Source: Flavobacteriales bacterium (GTDB lineage: Bacteria > Bacteroidota > Bacteroidia > Flavobacteriales_D > Sanyastnellaceae). From it: a stretch of 41,891 nucleotides of DNA. The DNA lies in the NCBI GenBank assembly GCA_947504275.1, contig CANNHA010000007.1, positions 1 to 41,891 on the forward strand, read 5' to 3'. This document shows positions 7,507 through 16,671 of the stretch, piece after piece. Position numbers and translations under genes: made by a program. Within the stretch, counting starts at the first letter, position 1; each line of letters begins with the position of its first letter. Below the pieces are notes generated by a model. It searched no databases. It saw nothing but the letters and a program-made list of their open reading frames with translations, and was not told where the DNA came from.

Positions 7507-9156
7507 GTGTTACAATCCATTAAAGTTCAAAATTTCGCACTGATTGACCAAGCCGAATTGATTTTTCAAGATGGTTTTACAGCCATTACAGGTGAGACAG
7601 GTAGTGGTAAATCAATTCTCCTTGGCGCCATCGGTGTATTGCTTGGACAACGTGCAGACACCAAGTTCATCCGTTCCGGAGAAAGCAAATGTGTGATAGA
7701 AGCGCATTTCGCATTGGATCCTACTTGGGTTGCATTCTTTGAAGAGCATGATTTGGATTTTGAATCCCAGACAACCATTCGCCGTGAGATACTGAATAAC
7801 GGTAAAAGTAGAGCTTTCATCAACGATACGCCTGTATCCGTACAAACCTTAAAATTGGCAGGTGAACAACTCATTGATATACATTCACAGCATGAGCAAT
7901 CATTGATTGGTCAAAGACATTTTCAATTGGATATCATTGACCTTGTCGCAAAAAATCAATTGGGTGTTCAAGAATACAAAAACAAATACAAGTATTGGAA
8001 CCAACTGAAAGAGCAGCAGACACAGCTCATTCAAAAGCAAAAAGAATGGTCAGCTACCGTTGACTTTATTCAATTTCAATATGATGAAATTTCACAATCA
8101 TCATTGGGAAAAATCAACATCCTGGAAAGTGAGCAATGGGTAAACAGAGCAGAACATATTGAGGAGATTAATGCCATGTTGCAGCAATGCAGTATGCTTT
8201 TCAACGCGGAGAATGGCATCGTTTCTCAGGTTTATCAGAGCTTACAATTGTTTCAAAAGCACGCTGAACAAATCAACAAAGGGCAAGACCTTTTGGATCG
8301 ATTAAAATCAATACAAATTGAAATCAAGGATTTATCCATTGAGCTAGAGACTGCATCTGAAAGCAATGTCATTGACCCTGAAAGATTGGACCAACTGCAA
8401 CAACAATTGGGAGAAATATACCGATTGCAACAAAAGCACCGCGTATCCAATGCAGGAGAGTTGATGGCATTAAAGGACCAATGGGAAACTCAACTCAACA
8501 CCATTCATCATTTTGATGATGAGATGGAAAAAATCAATCGAGAAATTTCCAAAACCGAATCTGAGTTACTGACCATTGGAAGATTGATTAGCACCAGAAG
8601 GCACGAAGCCGCTGCGAGCATTTGTTCAGACATAGAGGGTTGGTTAAAAAAGCTTTCCATGGAACATGCCCAACTTAGTCTTGACTTGACAGAAACAGAA
8701 TTCAAACCCGACGGCATCAATGATGTGCAAATGCTTTTTAGCGCTAACAAAGGAAATGCAGCCATGCCCATACAAAAAGCAGCTTCCGGAGGAGAATTAT
8801 CTAGGGTCATGTTGGCCATCAAAACCGTTTTGGCCAAGCAAAAAGCACTGCCCGTTTTGATTTTAGACGAAATAGATACGGGAGTTAGTGGTGATGTGGC
8901 CTTAAAAATAGGAGCCTTGTTACAAGAGTGTGGAACGCACATGCAGCTCATTACCATTTCGCATTTACCGCAGGTAGCGGCCAAAGCACAGCATCAATTC
9001 AAAGTATTAAAAGACCACAGTGGAGAGCGCACCATCACTTCCATTAAGACTCTTAATGCACAAGAGCGGGTTCAAGAAATTGCAGAAATGTTGAGTGGCC
9101 AAAAGCCCACGCCAGCCGCTATTACCAATGCCAAGGAATTGCTCAACCTCAATTAG
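7507..9156 (+). CDS. recN: DNA repair protein RecN
   Basis: A 549-residue SMC-like ATPase that helps repair double-strand breaks. Walker A is GETGSGKS at residues 29-36; long coiled-coil arms fill the middle; the ABC signature ASGGELSRVMLAIK and Walker B LPVLILDEIDTGVSGD lie in the C-terminal head, followed by ITISHLPQVAAKAQHQF with the switch His. Length and motif order are normal. The start is GTG (7507), 9 residues before the conserved NFALID block. A TAACTTTA element lies about 12 bases upstream and may be its own -7 box. The stop overlaps the stop of the convergent TonB-dependent receptor by 4 bases. Confidence 0.96.
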   Translation: MLQSIKVQNFALIDQAELIFQDGFTAITGETGSGKSILLGAIGVLLGQRADTKFIRSGESKCVIEAHFALDPTWVAFFEEHDLDFESQTTIRREILNNGKSRAFINDTPVSVQTLKLAGEQLIDIHSQHEQSLIGQRHFQLDIIDLVAKNQLGVQEYKNKYKYWNQLKEQQTQLIQKQKEWSATVDFIQFQYDEISQSSLGKINILESEQWVNRAEHIEEINAMLQQCSMLFNAENGIVSQVYQSLQLFQKHAEQINKGQDLLDRLKSIQIEIKDLSIELETASESNVIDPERLDQLQQQLGEIYRLQQKHRVSNAGELMALKDQWETQLNTIHHFDDEMEKINREISKTESELLTIGRLISTRRHEAAASICSDIEGWLKKLSMEHAQLSLDLTETEFKPDGINDVQMLFSANKGNAAMPIQKAASGGELSRVMLAIKTVLAKQKALPVLILDEIDTGVSGDVALKIGALLQECGTHMQLITISHLPQVAAKAQHQFKVLKDHSGERTITSIKTLNAQERVQEIAEMLSGQKPTPAAITNAKELLNLN

Positions 9157-11462
9157 AAGCTCATCTCGATGCCCATATTGAACATCAATGGCAATTGATT
9201 GGTGCGTTTAGCAGTTATGCGATCGATGTAAAACACATTCTCTCTGTTGTAGAAATTGGTAATACCATAATTCCACTCCCAGTTGGCTTTCTTGCCTTTC
9301 CACGTATGCTTTAGATTCACATCCAAACGATGGTAGTATGGCAATCTTCCTCTATTTAATTCGGCAAACTGTATACCCAATTCATTGGGATTGGCATTCA
9401 CATAATCCGTACTGATTCCACCAGCAACCAAGTTGGGTTGGTAGTATCCTTGGGTTTGGGTGAATGGCAATCCAGAACCCAAATTCCAACGACCAGACAA
9501 TTCCCAATTGCGATCCTTTCCAAACTTCTGTGTTGCCACTAAGTTAATGTTGTGACGGCGGTCAAATACGGGTGCGTACCATTTCAATCCATCCCAACGG
9601 TCTACCTTCATCAGAGAATACACCATGTAAATGTACTGACGCTTGCTTTCATATTTCAACACCATATCCGCTCCATAAGCCCTTCCCATTTCAATTAAGA
9701 AATCCTTTCTCAAAATTTCGGGTTGGTCCTGGTTGTCGCTATCGTCAGGGAAAATTTTATTTCTATTGATGTTGGTGATTTGTCTGAAATCTCTATAATA
9801 ACCTTCAAAATTGATGTTGATGGCCTCCGTTAAATCAAACTCCGCTCCAGCTACATAATGAATGGCTCTTTGCAAAGAATTTTTTACCAATTGCGTTTCA
9901 TTATCCGGGGTTACAAATTCGTCCTGCGTTTCTTCAGGCGCAGCTAAAAAACCATAGAACAAATTGACCACATCGCGGTCAGAGTTGGTTGCCATCAAGT
10001 TTTGAGAATATCTACCCAAAGCCAACTTCAATCTCAAACGTTCTGATGCTTTGTACTTTAAACCAAAGCGGGGTTCAGGAGAAACAACAGCTATGGAACT
10101 ATAATACTGCAAACGAATTCCAGGTTCAATGATCCAATTCTTACGATTGATTTTGTATGTGAAATATCCGTTGAGTTCTGTCATGTTCTGGGCCAAATCA
10201 ACTTTCACTCCTAGTGGATTGAAGGTATTGTATTGGGTTCCAAAACCTACAATCTCCAATCCATAATTCAACACATCTTTATCAATATTGAATTTGTAAT
10301 CTAAGCCAAAATTGAAACTTGAAATTTCCGTTGCTCTATCGGGATTGCTTTCCTCTTTGAGGATACACTTGTATTTGGAAAATGCAAAATTCCCGTTGAT
10401 CAATACCGTAGAACCTGCTGGAGCGACTACGAAATTACCACCACCACCATTATTGACCCAACTCAATTGAGACAATCCTTGGTACTTGATTACATCATCC
10501 GTAAAATTAAAACCAAACAAATTCAATTTGCTACCATTGCCACCACCCATAGAAATCTTTCCATAAATATCACGGTAACTAAAAGGCAAACCAGCACCAT
10601 CATTCACGTCAGGATAAATGGTTTTGGAGGATCTATCCAAATAGGAATTCTTCAACGAAAACATGTAAGAAATTCCACCGCCTTTCTCATTCATTTTCTT
10701 AAGCGGCCCCTCCAATAGAACCTTGGTTCCGAATGGATTCACTCCCACACGACCATTGGATTTTCTTTTGTTCCCATCTCTGGTTGTAATATCCATGACT
10801 GAACTGATTCTACCGCCGTATTGCGCATTAAAACCGCCTGTGTAAACATCGGCTGTTGAGATGATATCGGTATCAAAAACAGAAAAAAGACCAATGCTGT
10901 GAAATGGATTGTATATAACCATACCATCCATAATCACCTTATTTTGCACAGGGCTCCCGCCACGGACAAAGATTTGCCCACCTTGATCACCTGTGCTGAC
11001 AAAACCCGGTAGAACGGTGAGATACTGCACCAAATCAGCCTGACCGCCAATGGATGGGATTTTTTTAATATCCTGAGAGCGCACTGTTTCAGAGGAAATG
11101 TTCACATTGTTTATCTGATCGGAACGTTCAGAAGAAACATCCAATGTTTTCATTTCAACATCGGATCTTTCCACCAAATAATTTTTGGTTAAGACTTTAT
11201 TTTCTTGAATCTCAATCTCTTCCTTAATGGTTTTAAACTCAATGGATTGAACCACCAGTGTATATTTTCCCTTAGGAACTTTGGTTAAGGAATAATAACC
11301 GCTGATATCAGTTTGTGCACCAAAACCAGTCCCCTCCAAACCCACTGTTATGGGAAATACTGCTTGACCGGTTTCTTTGTCTTTGATAAATCCGCGAACC
11401 GAACCCTGACCCAACATTTGAACGCTCATCAAAAACAAAGCGGCAATAAACAAGTTTCTCAT
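9153..11462 (-). CDS. TonB-dependent outer membrane receptor with carboxypeptidase-regulatory domain
   Basis: A 769-residue outer membrane transporter. After signal peptide MRNLFIAALFLMSVQMLGQ comes a CarboxypepD-regulatory-like domain (GSVRGFIKDKETGQAVFPI... ISGYYSLTKVPKGKYTLVV, about residues 20-105), then the plug domain with DLVQYLTVLPGFVSTGDQGGQIFVRGG and VIMDGMVIYNPFHSIGLFSVF, then a 22-strand-type barrel ending in the aromatic-containing PLMFNMGIEMSF. Lack of an adjacent SusD gene argues against a SusC role. Substrate unknown. It stands alone between recN (convergent, overlapping 4 bases) and a divergent TPR-like gene. The minus-strand box TATCTTCG lies 22 bases upstream of the ATG. 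Confidence 0.93.
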   Translation of the reverse strand: MRNLFIAALFLMSVQMLGQGSVRGFIKDKETGQAVFPITVGLEGTGFGAQTDISGYYSLTKVPKGKYTLVVQSIEFKTIKEEIEIQENKVLTKNYLVERSDVEMKTLDVSSERSDQINNVNISSETVRSQDIKKIPSIGGQADLVQYLTVLPGFVSTGDQGGQIFVRGGSPVQNKVIMDGMVIYNPFHSIGLFSVFDTDIISTADVYTGGFNAQYGGRISSVMDITTRDGNKRKSNGRVGVNPFGTKVLLEGPLKKMNEKGGGISYMFSLKNSYLDRSSKTIYPDVNDGAGLPFSYRDIYGKISMGGGNGSKLNLFGFNFTDDVIKYQGLSQLSWVNNGGGGNFVVAPAGSTVLINGNFAFSKYKCILKEESNPDRATEISSFNFGLDYKFNIDKDVLNYGLEIVGFGTQYNTFNPLGVKVDLAQNMTELNGYFTYKINRKNWIIEPGIRLQYYSSIAVVSPEPRFGLKYKASERLRLKLALGRYSQNLMATNSDRDVVNLFYGFLAAPEETQDEFVTPDNETQLVKNSLQRAIHYVAGAEFDLTEAININFEGYYRDFRQITNINRNKIFPDDSDNQDQPEILRKDFLIEMGRAYGADMVLKYESKRQYIYMVYSLMKVDRWDGLKWYAPVFDRRHNINLVATQKFGKDRNWELSGRWNLGSGLPFTQTQGYYQPNLVAGGISTDYVNANPNELGIQFAELNRGRLPYYHRLDVNLKHTWKGKKANWEWNYGITNFYNRENVFYIDRITAKRTNQLPLMFNMGIEMSF

Positions 11463-11484
11463 ATCTCTTTCATTTGACTATCGG

Positions 11485-11492
11485 CGAAGATA
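11485..11492 (-). promoter_or_regulatory. -7-like box of TonB-dependent receptor (TATCTTCG)
   Basis: Reads TATCTTCG on the minus strand, 7 of 8 positions of TAnnTTTG. The identical variant occurs upstream of the thioredoxin-fold gene at 31357-31364. Weak, pattern-based call. Confidence 0.3.
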
Positions 11493-11601
11493 CAAAAGCG
11501 TTAGCCTCCGATTTGCGTATTTTTTGAGGGGAATAGATTACGTATGCTCAAAATGTTCTATTTTGGCATAGTTTTTTAAGTGGACCTCCAAAAATAAGAT
11601 T

Positions 11602-12330
11602 ATGAAAAAATTTTTGTTACTTGTATTCTCTCTCGCCTCCTCCGCATTGTTTGCTCAACCCGACAATGATTTCAAGGATTTGCTTTCGCTTTTTGTCGAC
11701 CAGAAATACGAGAAAGTGCTGAACAAAGCAGAAAACTACACCATGGGTGATGAAACCAAAAAACATCCTCTACCCTATTTGTATATCGCCATGTCGTTGT
11801 ATGAAATGTCAAAAATTGAGAAATACACCCAAATGGAGGAATACAAAGGCGCTTTCAAAGATGCCATGAAATTCTGCTCCAAGTATGGCGCAAAAGACAA
11901 AGACAAAAAGTATGTGGATGAATTCCCTGATTTCTTTATGAACATAAGAAAAGACATCACGATAGAAGGAGACATGTTTTATGAGCAAGCCAAATACACC
12001 AAAGCCAAATTGTACTATGACTGTTTGATAGATGTTGAACCTAGTGACGCAGGCGCGCACATTATGCTTGGTCTTTGTTTTGCCCATGCAAAAGCTGTAA
12101 AAGATTCCGATATGGAATTGGCCAAGGCCAAAGAATTGTTGGTATCACAGTCTTATTCTACGCGCAATGAAGAGGTGAAGAAATTATTGAAAAATGCCTT
12201 AATCGTTTATGCCAATGAGTTGGGCAATGCCAGTGATAAAAAGAAAGCCGCTGAATGGATGGGATATGCCAATGAATTGTTCATGGATGATCCTGAATGG
12301 CAAATACAATACAACACCGTTACCAAGTAA
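11602..12330 (+). CDS. Exported TPR-like protein of unknown function
   Basis: A 242-residue protein with a signal peptide (MKKFLLLVFSLASSALFAQ) and otherwise alpha-helical sequence. Phrases such as YEKVLNKAENYTMG, FYEQAKYTKAKLYYDCLIDVEPSDAGAHIMLGLCFAHAKAV and VYANELGNASDKKKAAEWMGYANELF have the spacing and small/aromatic residues of tetratricopeptide repeats, so a periplasmic scaffold or protein-binding role is plausible. I do not recognise the specific family. It is monocistronic: divergent from the TonB-dependent receptor and closed by a bidirectional terminator 20 bases after its stop. Confidence 0.85.
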   Translation: MKKFLLLVFSLASSALFAQPDNDFKDLLSLFVDQKYEKVLNKAENYTMGDETKKHPLPYLYIAMSLYEMSKIEKYTQMEEYKGAFKDAMKFCSKYGAKDKDKKYVDEFPDFFMNIRKDITIEGDMFYEQAKYTKAKLYYDCLIDVEPSDAGAHIMLGLCFAHAKAVKDSDMELAKAKELLVSQSYSTRNEEVKKLLKNALIVYANELGNASDKKKAAEWMGYANELFMDDPEWQIQYNTVTK

Positions 12331-12350
12331 GTTCGAATTTACTAGTAAAG

Positions 12351-12378
12351 AAAAAGGCCGCAGTTGCGGCCTTTTTTT
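12351..12378. terminator. Bidirectional intrinsic terminator
   Basis: AAAAAGGCCGC and GCGGCCTTTTT form an 11-bp stem with loop AGTT, flanked by A- and T-runs. It lies between the convergent TPR-like gene and oxidoreductase gene and should stop both transcripts. Confidence 0.92.
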
Positions 12379-12393
12379 ATTTCTTTGGTTTCA

Positions 12394-13404
12394 CTATTTC
12401 ACGGCAGCGTACATTCTCTCAATGATATCCACCACCTTCATTCCTTCCAAAGCGTTGGTGGTAATGATGGAGTTTCCTTGAAGTGTCGCAATAACATTTT
12501 CAATGATATAGACATGATTGGCCGCTGAACCCTTGTAATGACCATAATCATTGGCGGGATTCCCTTCTGGTAATTCCGGCATGACATAATCCTTCACATG
12601 ACAATACACCACCTCATTCATGTATTGCCCACCAATTTTAACTGTCCCATTTTCCGCGATGATGGTCATGCTGCTTTCGTAATTCTGATCAAAACAAGAG
12701 GTGGAAAAATTAAATGACCCCATGCCGCCGCTTACAAAATCAAAATTAACCATACCAGAATCTTCAAAATCTGTTGAATGGCCGTGGTTAAAATCCGTCA
12801 TCTTGGATTGTATGTTTGTAATATCACCAAACAACCAATACATAATATCCAAAAAGTGAGAGAACTGAGTAAACAAGGTACCTCCATCAAGGTCTTTTGT
12901 TCCTTTCCAATGATTTTTCTTGTAGTATCGATCATCACGGTTCCAATAGCAATTGATATTGACCATGAAAATTTTACCCAACTTTCCGCTTTCCAATAAA
13001 TCTTTAATCCAAACACTTGGTGGGCTGTATCGATTCTGCATGACACAAAATACTTGCCTGTTCACTTGTAAAGACTTATAAATTATTTCTTCACAATCAG
13101 CTTTTGTTAGTGCCATTGGTTTCTCTACAACCAAATGTTTTTTTGCATTGAGCACCGCCATTGAATGCTGTGCGTGAAAACCATTGGGACTGCAAACGCA
13201 TACAACATCACAATCTGGATGGTTCTGAAACAACTCTTCAGTGGTCTTGTACAATGGAACATTGAAAGACGCTATTGCGCAATCTTCAGCAGGGCGAACG
13301 TCACAAAAAGCCAACAATTCAGCATTGGGATTGCGCTTTACCATTTCAGCATGCCTTTTACCAATATGACCTGCCCCGATTACAGCAAATTTAATTTTCT
13401 TCAT
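12394..13404 (-). CDS. Gfo/Idh/MocA family NAD(P)-dependent oxidoreductase
   Basis: A 336-residue enzyme. The N-terminal Rossmann fold begins KKIKFAVIGAGHIGKRHAEM and contains the family's catalytic-Lys motif VVEKPMALT near residue 95. The C-terminal substrate domain includes LDGGTLFTQFSHFLDIMYWLFGD, where the His of the FSHFLD segment aligns with the usual catalytic His region. The overall wording (QNRYSPPSVWIKDLLESGKLGKI) resembles oxidoreductases from surface polysaccharide loci that oxidise UDP-sugars (WbpB/WlbA-like), but substrate is not readable by eye and no such locus flanks it. Cytoplasmic. A perfect -7 box lies 18 bases upstream, so it is probably monocistronic. Confidence 0.93.
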   Translation of the reverse strand: MKKIKFAVIGAGHIGKRHAEMVKRNPNAELLAFCDVRPAEDCAIASFNVPLYKTTEELFQNHPDCDVVCVCSPNGFHAQHSMAVLNAKKHLVVEKPMALTKADCEEIIYKSLQVNRQVFCVMQNRYSPPSVWIKDLLESGKLGKIFMVNINCYWNRDDRYYKKNHWKGTKDLDGGTLFTQFSHFLDIMYWLFGDITNIQSKMTDFNHGHSTDFEDSGMVNFDFVSGGMGSFNFSTSCFDQNYESSMTIIAENGTVKIGGQYMNEVVYCHVKDYVMPELPEGNPANDYGHYKGSAANHVYIIENVIATLQGNSIITTNALEGMKVVDIIERMYAAVK

Positions 13405-13422
13405 CTAGCTTAAATATCCGTG

Positions 13423-13430
13423 CAAAGATA
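13423..13430 (-). promoter_or_regulatory. -7 box of Gfo/Idh/MocA gene (TATCTTTG)
   Basis: Reads TATCTTTG on the minus strand, full match to TAnnTTTG and identical to the bamD box, 18 bases before the ATG at 13404. Confidence 0.5.
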
Positions 13431-13434
13431 AACA

Positions 13435-15732
13435 TTAATTCCTAGGGGAATCATTGAAAAGTATGTAGCCAAAATGAAACAAAGCAGATATCGGCTGGGT
13501 ATTCCGTTCTAAATAATTGAGCTGAAATGAAAGGGGCCCAACTGGGGTATGAAAAACAATACTACCCGAAAGTTGCGTATTCTCCTCCACTCCAAATTCC
13601 AACTTTGCCTTGTTAGAGGCATCTGACAGATAACGTTTCCAATTGTCCATACGGTGGTATTCAAAACGCACATCAAATCTATTTCTCCAACCAAATACGA
13701 CGCCCAACCCTGTTGTCGTATAAAACAACCCTCTAAACTGAGGCATGAAGAATGTGCTCGCCTCAGGTATTGCATTGTACTGAGACATTTGCATAATGGT
13801 TGCTACATAATTATTGAAAGCCTCCTGATTGCTCCATCCCCCACCCATCTGGGTCAGCCAAGAAATATTTTTGGTCATCTTCCAATATTTCAATCCCGTA
13901 AATTTGACATCCAACCAATTGTGCCACAGTGAAGTAGTATCCCGAATCAAACTGGTAGAACCTGGAATTGACGACTCTCTGCCATACACATTTTTAATAC
14001 CAAGTTTAACCAAAGTTCCTTCACTTGCATATTGTTTTCTGCTCAATGTGTTAAACTCCCATGAAAATCGATGAATCCATCCATCAAACTCGGTTACATC
14101 TGCTGTATCCACTGATAAAAACTGTCTTGTTTGGTAATACTTATCATATTGATGCGTAAAAGAACTTTGAAATTGAATCAAAGAATGCTGAGAAGTGGAC
14201 AATTTAAATCTGGCTTGAAAAAAACGCTCGTTGACCAATACAAAAGATGGTTTAACATCTTCAAAAAATGCCGATACACTCCTGTAATAATCCCATCGAT
14301 TTTGAATAAACTCGGCCGAAATAGCAGTGGGAAACCGAAAGGATTTGGTTGCCCATGAAACTCCAATCAACGCAGAGCCATAGAACCTTCCAAAATAACT
14401 GTTGGCATACAAAGAAGCATCTCTATTTTTTAATGGCTGATATTGAAGGGCAATCATCCCCGTATTAATGGCTCGGGAAGAAAAATTTCCACCAATGGTA
14501 GCCAAGGCAGGCATCTCCTTCTTAATTTTCAATCTCAATACATACCCATCACTCCCTTTGAGTGAAGTATCTGTTGAGCTGATGGGAAAAACTTTATTGA
14601 TTCGCTGATCCCTCCACAATGCATAGTATCGTTTTTCGAGCTGATTAAAATCCACCTTGGATAATCCCGCTGTAATTCCTTTGGCTATTCTGGAAGATTC
14701 CCTTTCTTCCAATCCCTCAATCTCAATTTTGGTAATTTTTTCGGGTATAGGCTTAGCAAGGAATTCTCTTCTCTTCTCCTCTAAAATTCTTGAATTGTGC
14801 AACACAATTGCACCGTGGGTTTCGATCCAAAATGTCAATTGTTCCTGAGCTGCAACATAGCCTTTTTGAATAATGTCTGCAGCGTTGCTGAAGGTAAAAG
14901 TTCCAAATGCCGATACGTCTGGTCTGATTTCAATAGATTCCGGACAAGGATGATGATTGACTTCCCGGTATACAATCAAACTTTCAATTTGGGAGAAAAA
15001 ATCATCTTCCTTAGGTTGAGCAATGACTCCAGACACATTAGATCCAATAATGATATCAGGCATAAACGATTGATACATCACATCCAAAGGAAAGTTGTTA
15101 TATATACCGCCATCAAACATCAACTTACCATCAACTGAAATAGCAGGGATATAAAATGGATATGTCATAGAAGCGCGAACGGCCTGGCTGAGCGAACCCG
15201 ATTGAAAAACTACAGTCTGCTTGGTTTCAACATCTGATGCCAAGCAACGAAAAGGAATCATCAAAGAATCAAAATTTTCATGACAACGATAATTGGCAGC
15301 ACTAAATCCTTTCATCGACTCCCAATCCATAATTTCAGGAGAAATCAAATGGGTGGGAATCGAACGTCTGACAGTCTCCTCTCCACCCAAACGAATGGAC
15401 AGCATAGACGCATCCGCAGGTGGTTGATGAAATAGGTATTGGTATTGAATGTCAATAATTCCTTCAGACATTTCACGGTATTCGTCAGAAGTCACGTAAG
15501 CCTCCATCTCAGCTACTGTCATTCCAGAAGCATACATGGCGCCAATTATACTCCCCATGCTGGTTCCTACTACATAATCAATGTTGATGTGACGTTCCTC
15601 AATAGCTTTGATTACACCAATGTGTGAAAGAGCTTGAGCACCTCCACCGCTCAAAACCAAACCCACTTTCTGCCCCTGAATAGAAGACGAAAAAATGAAA
15701 CCGAATAGTAAGATTATAATCCTTAAAAGCAC
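13435..15732 (-). CDS. Patatin-like phospholipase fused to BamA-like outer membrane barrel
   Basis: About 765 residues. A signal peptide is followed by a patatin domain: KVGLVLSGGGAQALSHIGV, nucleophile motif GTSMG (Ser58) and catalytic Asp in LMFDGGIYNNFPL. Next comes a POTRA-like segment (EKITKIEIEGLEERESSRIAKGI) and a C-terminal 16-strand-type Omp85 barrel ending in ISALFHFGYILFN. This is the layout of type Vd (PlpD-like) surface phospholipases. The oxyanion-hole motif, normally GGGx(K/R)G, reads GGGAQA here. I chose GTG 15732: the TTG at 15738 used by the track is part of a TACTTTTG promoter box. The gene is divergent from the histidine kinase, 24 bases separating the starts. Confidence 0.93.
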   Translation of the reverse strand: MLLRIIILLFGFIFSSSIQGQKVGLVLSGGGAQALSHIGVIKAIEERHINIDYVVGTSMGSIIGAMYASGMTVAEMEAYVTSDEYREMSEGIIDIQYQYLFHQPPADASMLSIRLGGEETVRRSIPTHLISPEIMDWESMKGFSAANYRCHENFDSLMIPFRCLASDVETKQTVVFQSGSLSQAVRASMTYPFYIPAISVDGKLMFDGGIYNNFPLDVMYQSFMPDIIIGSNVSGVIAQPKEDDFFSQIESLIVYREVNHHPCPESIEIRPDVSAFGTFTFSNAADIIQKGYVAAQEQLTFWIETHGAIVLHNSRILEEKRREFLAKPIPEKITKIEIEGLEERESSRIAKGITAGLSKVDFNQLEKRYYALWRDQRINKVFPISSTDTSLKGSDGYVLRLKIKKEMPALATIGGNFSSRAINTGMIALQYQPLKNRDASLYANSYFGRFYGSALIGVSWATKSFRFPTAISAEFIQNRWDYYRSVSAFFEDVKPSFVLVNERFFQARFKLSTSQHSLIQFQSSFTHQYDKYYQTRQFLSVDTADVTEFDGWIHRFSWEFNTLSRKQYASEGTLVKLGIKNVYGRESSIPGSTSLIRDTTSLWHNWLDVKFTGLKYWKMTKNISWLTQMGGGWSNQEAFNNYVATIMQMSQYNAIPEASTFFMPQFRGLFYTTTGLGVVFGWRNRFDVRFEYHRMDNWKRYLSDASNKAKLEFGVEENTQLSGSIVFHTPVGPLSFQLNYLERNTQPISALFHFGYILFNDSPRN

Positions 15733-15735
15733 GCT

Positions 15736-15743
15736 CAAAAGTA
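15736..15743 (-). promoter_or_regulatory. -7 box of patatin gene (TACTTTTG)
   Basis: Reads TACTTTTG on the minus strand, full match to TAnnTTTG, ending 3 bases before the GTG at 15732. One base separates it from the opposing box at 15745-15752. Confidence 0.5.
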
Positions 15744-15744
15744 C

Positions 15745-15752
15745 TAATTTTA
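15745..15752 (+). promoter_or_regulatory. -7-like box of histidine kinase gene (TAATTTTA)
   Basis: TAATTTTA matches 7 of 8 positions of TAnnTTTG and ends 4 bases before the GTG at 15757. It abuts the patatin box on the other strand. Confidence 0.35.
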
Positions 15753-15756
15753 CAGC

Positions 15757-16671
15757 GTGAAATTGCGGAAGTACAGACTCTATTTTTTAATCATTTTATT
15801 TTTGTATGTGATCCTTCAATTAACTTGGTGGGGAATACAATTGGAAAGAAATTACAGACTCATCTATGCAGATGACCAAGTTTATTTCTATAAATTGAGC
15901 ATGATTATAGGGGAAGGAGTAGTTTTTTGTATCCTTTTGTTCTTGGGTTTTAGATTCATTCACAAAACCATCAAAACAGATATGCAATGGGCCAAGACTG
16001 AGAATACCTTCTTGTTATCCGTGACTCATGAGCTTAAAACACCTTTGGCCAGCATCCGTTTGATGTTTGACACGCTTCTTAAGCGAAAAACAGATGAGGA
16101 AACGCAAGAACGAATGATAAAAAATGCTCAGAACGCGCTGAATAAACTTCATCATCAAATTGAGAATATTTTGTTAACAACACGTACCAACGGCGTTGGC
16201 ATCAATTTATGGAATTCAATCATCCAATTGGATACCATCTCTGAATCCGAGCTAAGAAAATACAAGCTATGGTATCCCAACCACCAATGGAAACTAGAAC
16301 AAAATGGAAAACTAACTTTCCCATTTGACCCTGAGCTCATGGGGGCCATACTTTCCAACCTCATGGACAATGCAGGAAAATACAGCCAAACTGGCAGTCT
16401 CATTGTTTTGAGTATTTCGCAAAACGACGACAATATCATCATTCAAGTCAGAGACGAAGGAATTGGCTTTAAAGACCAAGAGCGCGATCAAGTATTGAAA
16501 GCGTTTTATCGCGGTATAAGCACGCAATCACAACAACCCGGCACTGGTTTAGGTCTCTACCTAGTTCAAAATATTATTAAAATTTACAATGGCTCAATAT
16601 CCATCAATAGAAATGAGCCCAAAGGAAGTATCATAGAAATTCGTTTACCCTATCATGGAAAAACACAATAA
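15757..16671 (+). CDS. Membrane sensor histidine kinase (orphan)
   Basis: A 304-residue kinase starting at GTG. Two transmembrane helices (about residues 9-28 and 48-68) enclose a short periplasmic loop of roughly 20 residues, so no large ligand domain exists. The HisKA motif FLLSVTHELKTPLASIRL places the phospho-acceptor at His91. The ATPase domain shows the N-box LMGAILSNLMDNAGKYS, G1 DEGIGF and G2 GTGLGLYLVQN. All catalytic motifs look intact. No response regulator is encoded next to it; the 3' end overlaps gpmI by 17 bases, and the gene diverges from the patatin gene. In this phylum the partner may be elsewhere in the genome. Signal unknown. Confidence 0.93.
   Translation: MKLRKYRLYFLIILFLYVILQLTWWGIQLERNYRLIYADDQVYFYKLSMIIGEGVVFCILLFLGFRFIHKTIKTDMQWAKTENTFLLSVTHELKTPLASIRLMFDTLLKRKTDEETQERMIKNAQNALNKLHHQIENILLTTRTNGVGINLWNSIIQLDTISESELRKYKLWYPNHQWKLEQNGKLTFPFDPELMGAILSNLMDNAGKYSQTGSLIVLSISQNDDNIIIQVRDEGIGFKDQERDQVLKAFYRGISTQSQQPGTGLGLYLVQNIIKIYNGSISINRNEPKGSIIEIRLPYHGKTQ

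Noticed and set aside
8508-8984. 158-codon antisense ORF inside recN
   Set aside because: It overlaps conserved RecN head-domain motifs; composition is Ser/Cys-rich shadow sequence with no recognisable domain.
9176-9200. Small hairpin ATCAAT/ATTGAT after recN as its terminator
   Set aside because: Stem is short and AT-rich, lacks a T-run, and lies inside the receptor gene.
9153-11462. SusC/SusD polysaccharide-utilisation locus around the first receptor
   Set aside because: No SusD-like lipoprotein or glycoside hydrolase gene is adjacent.
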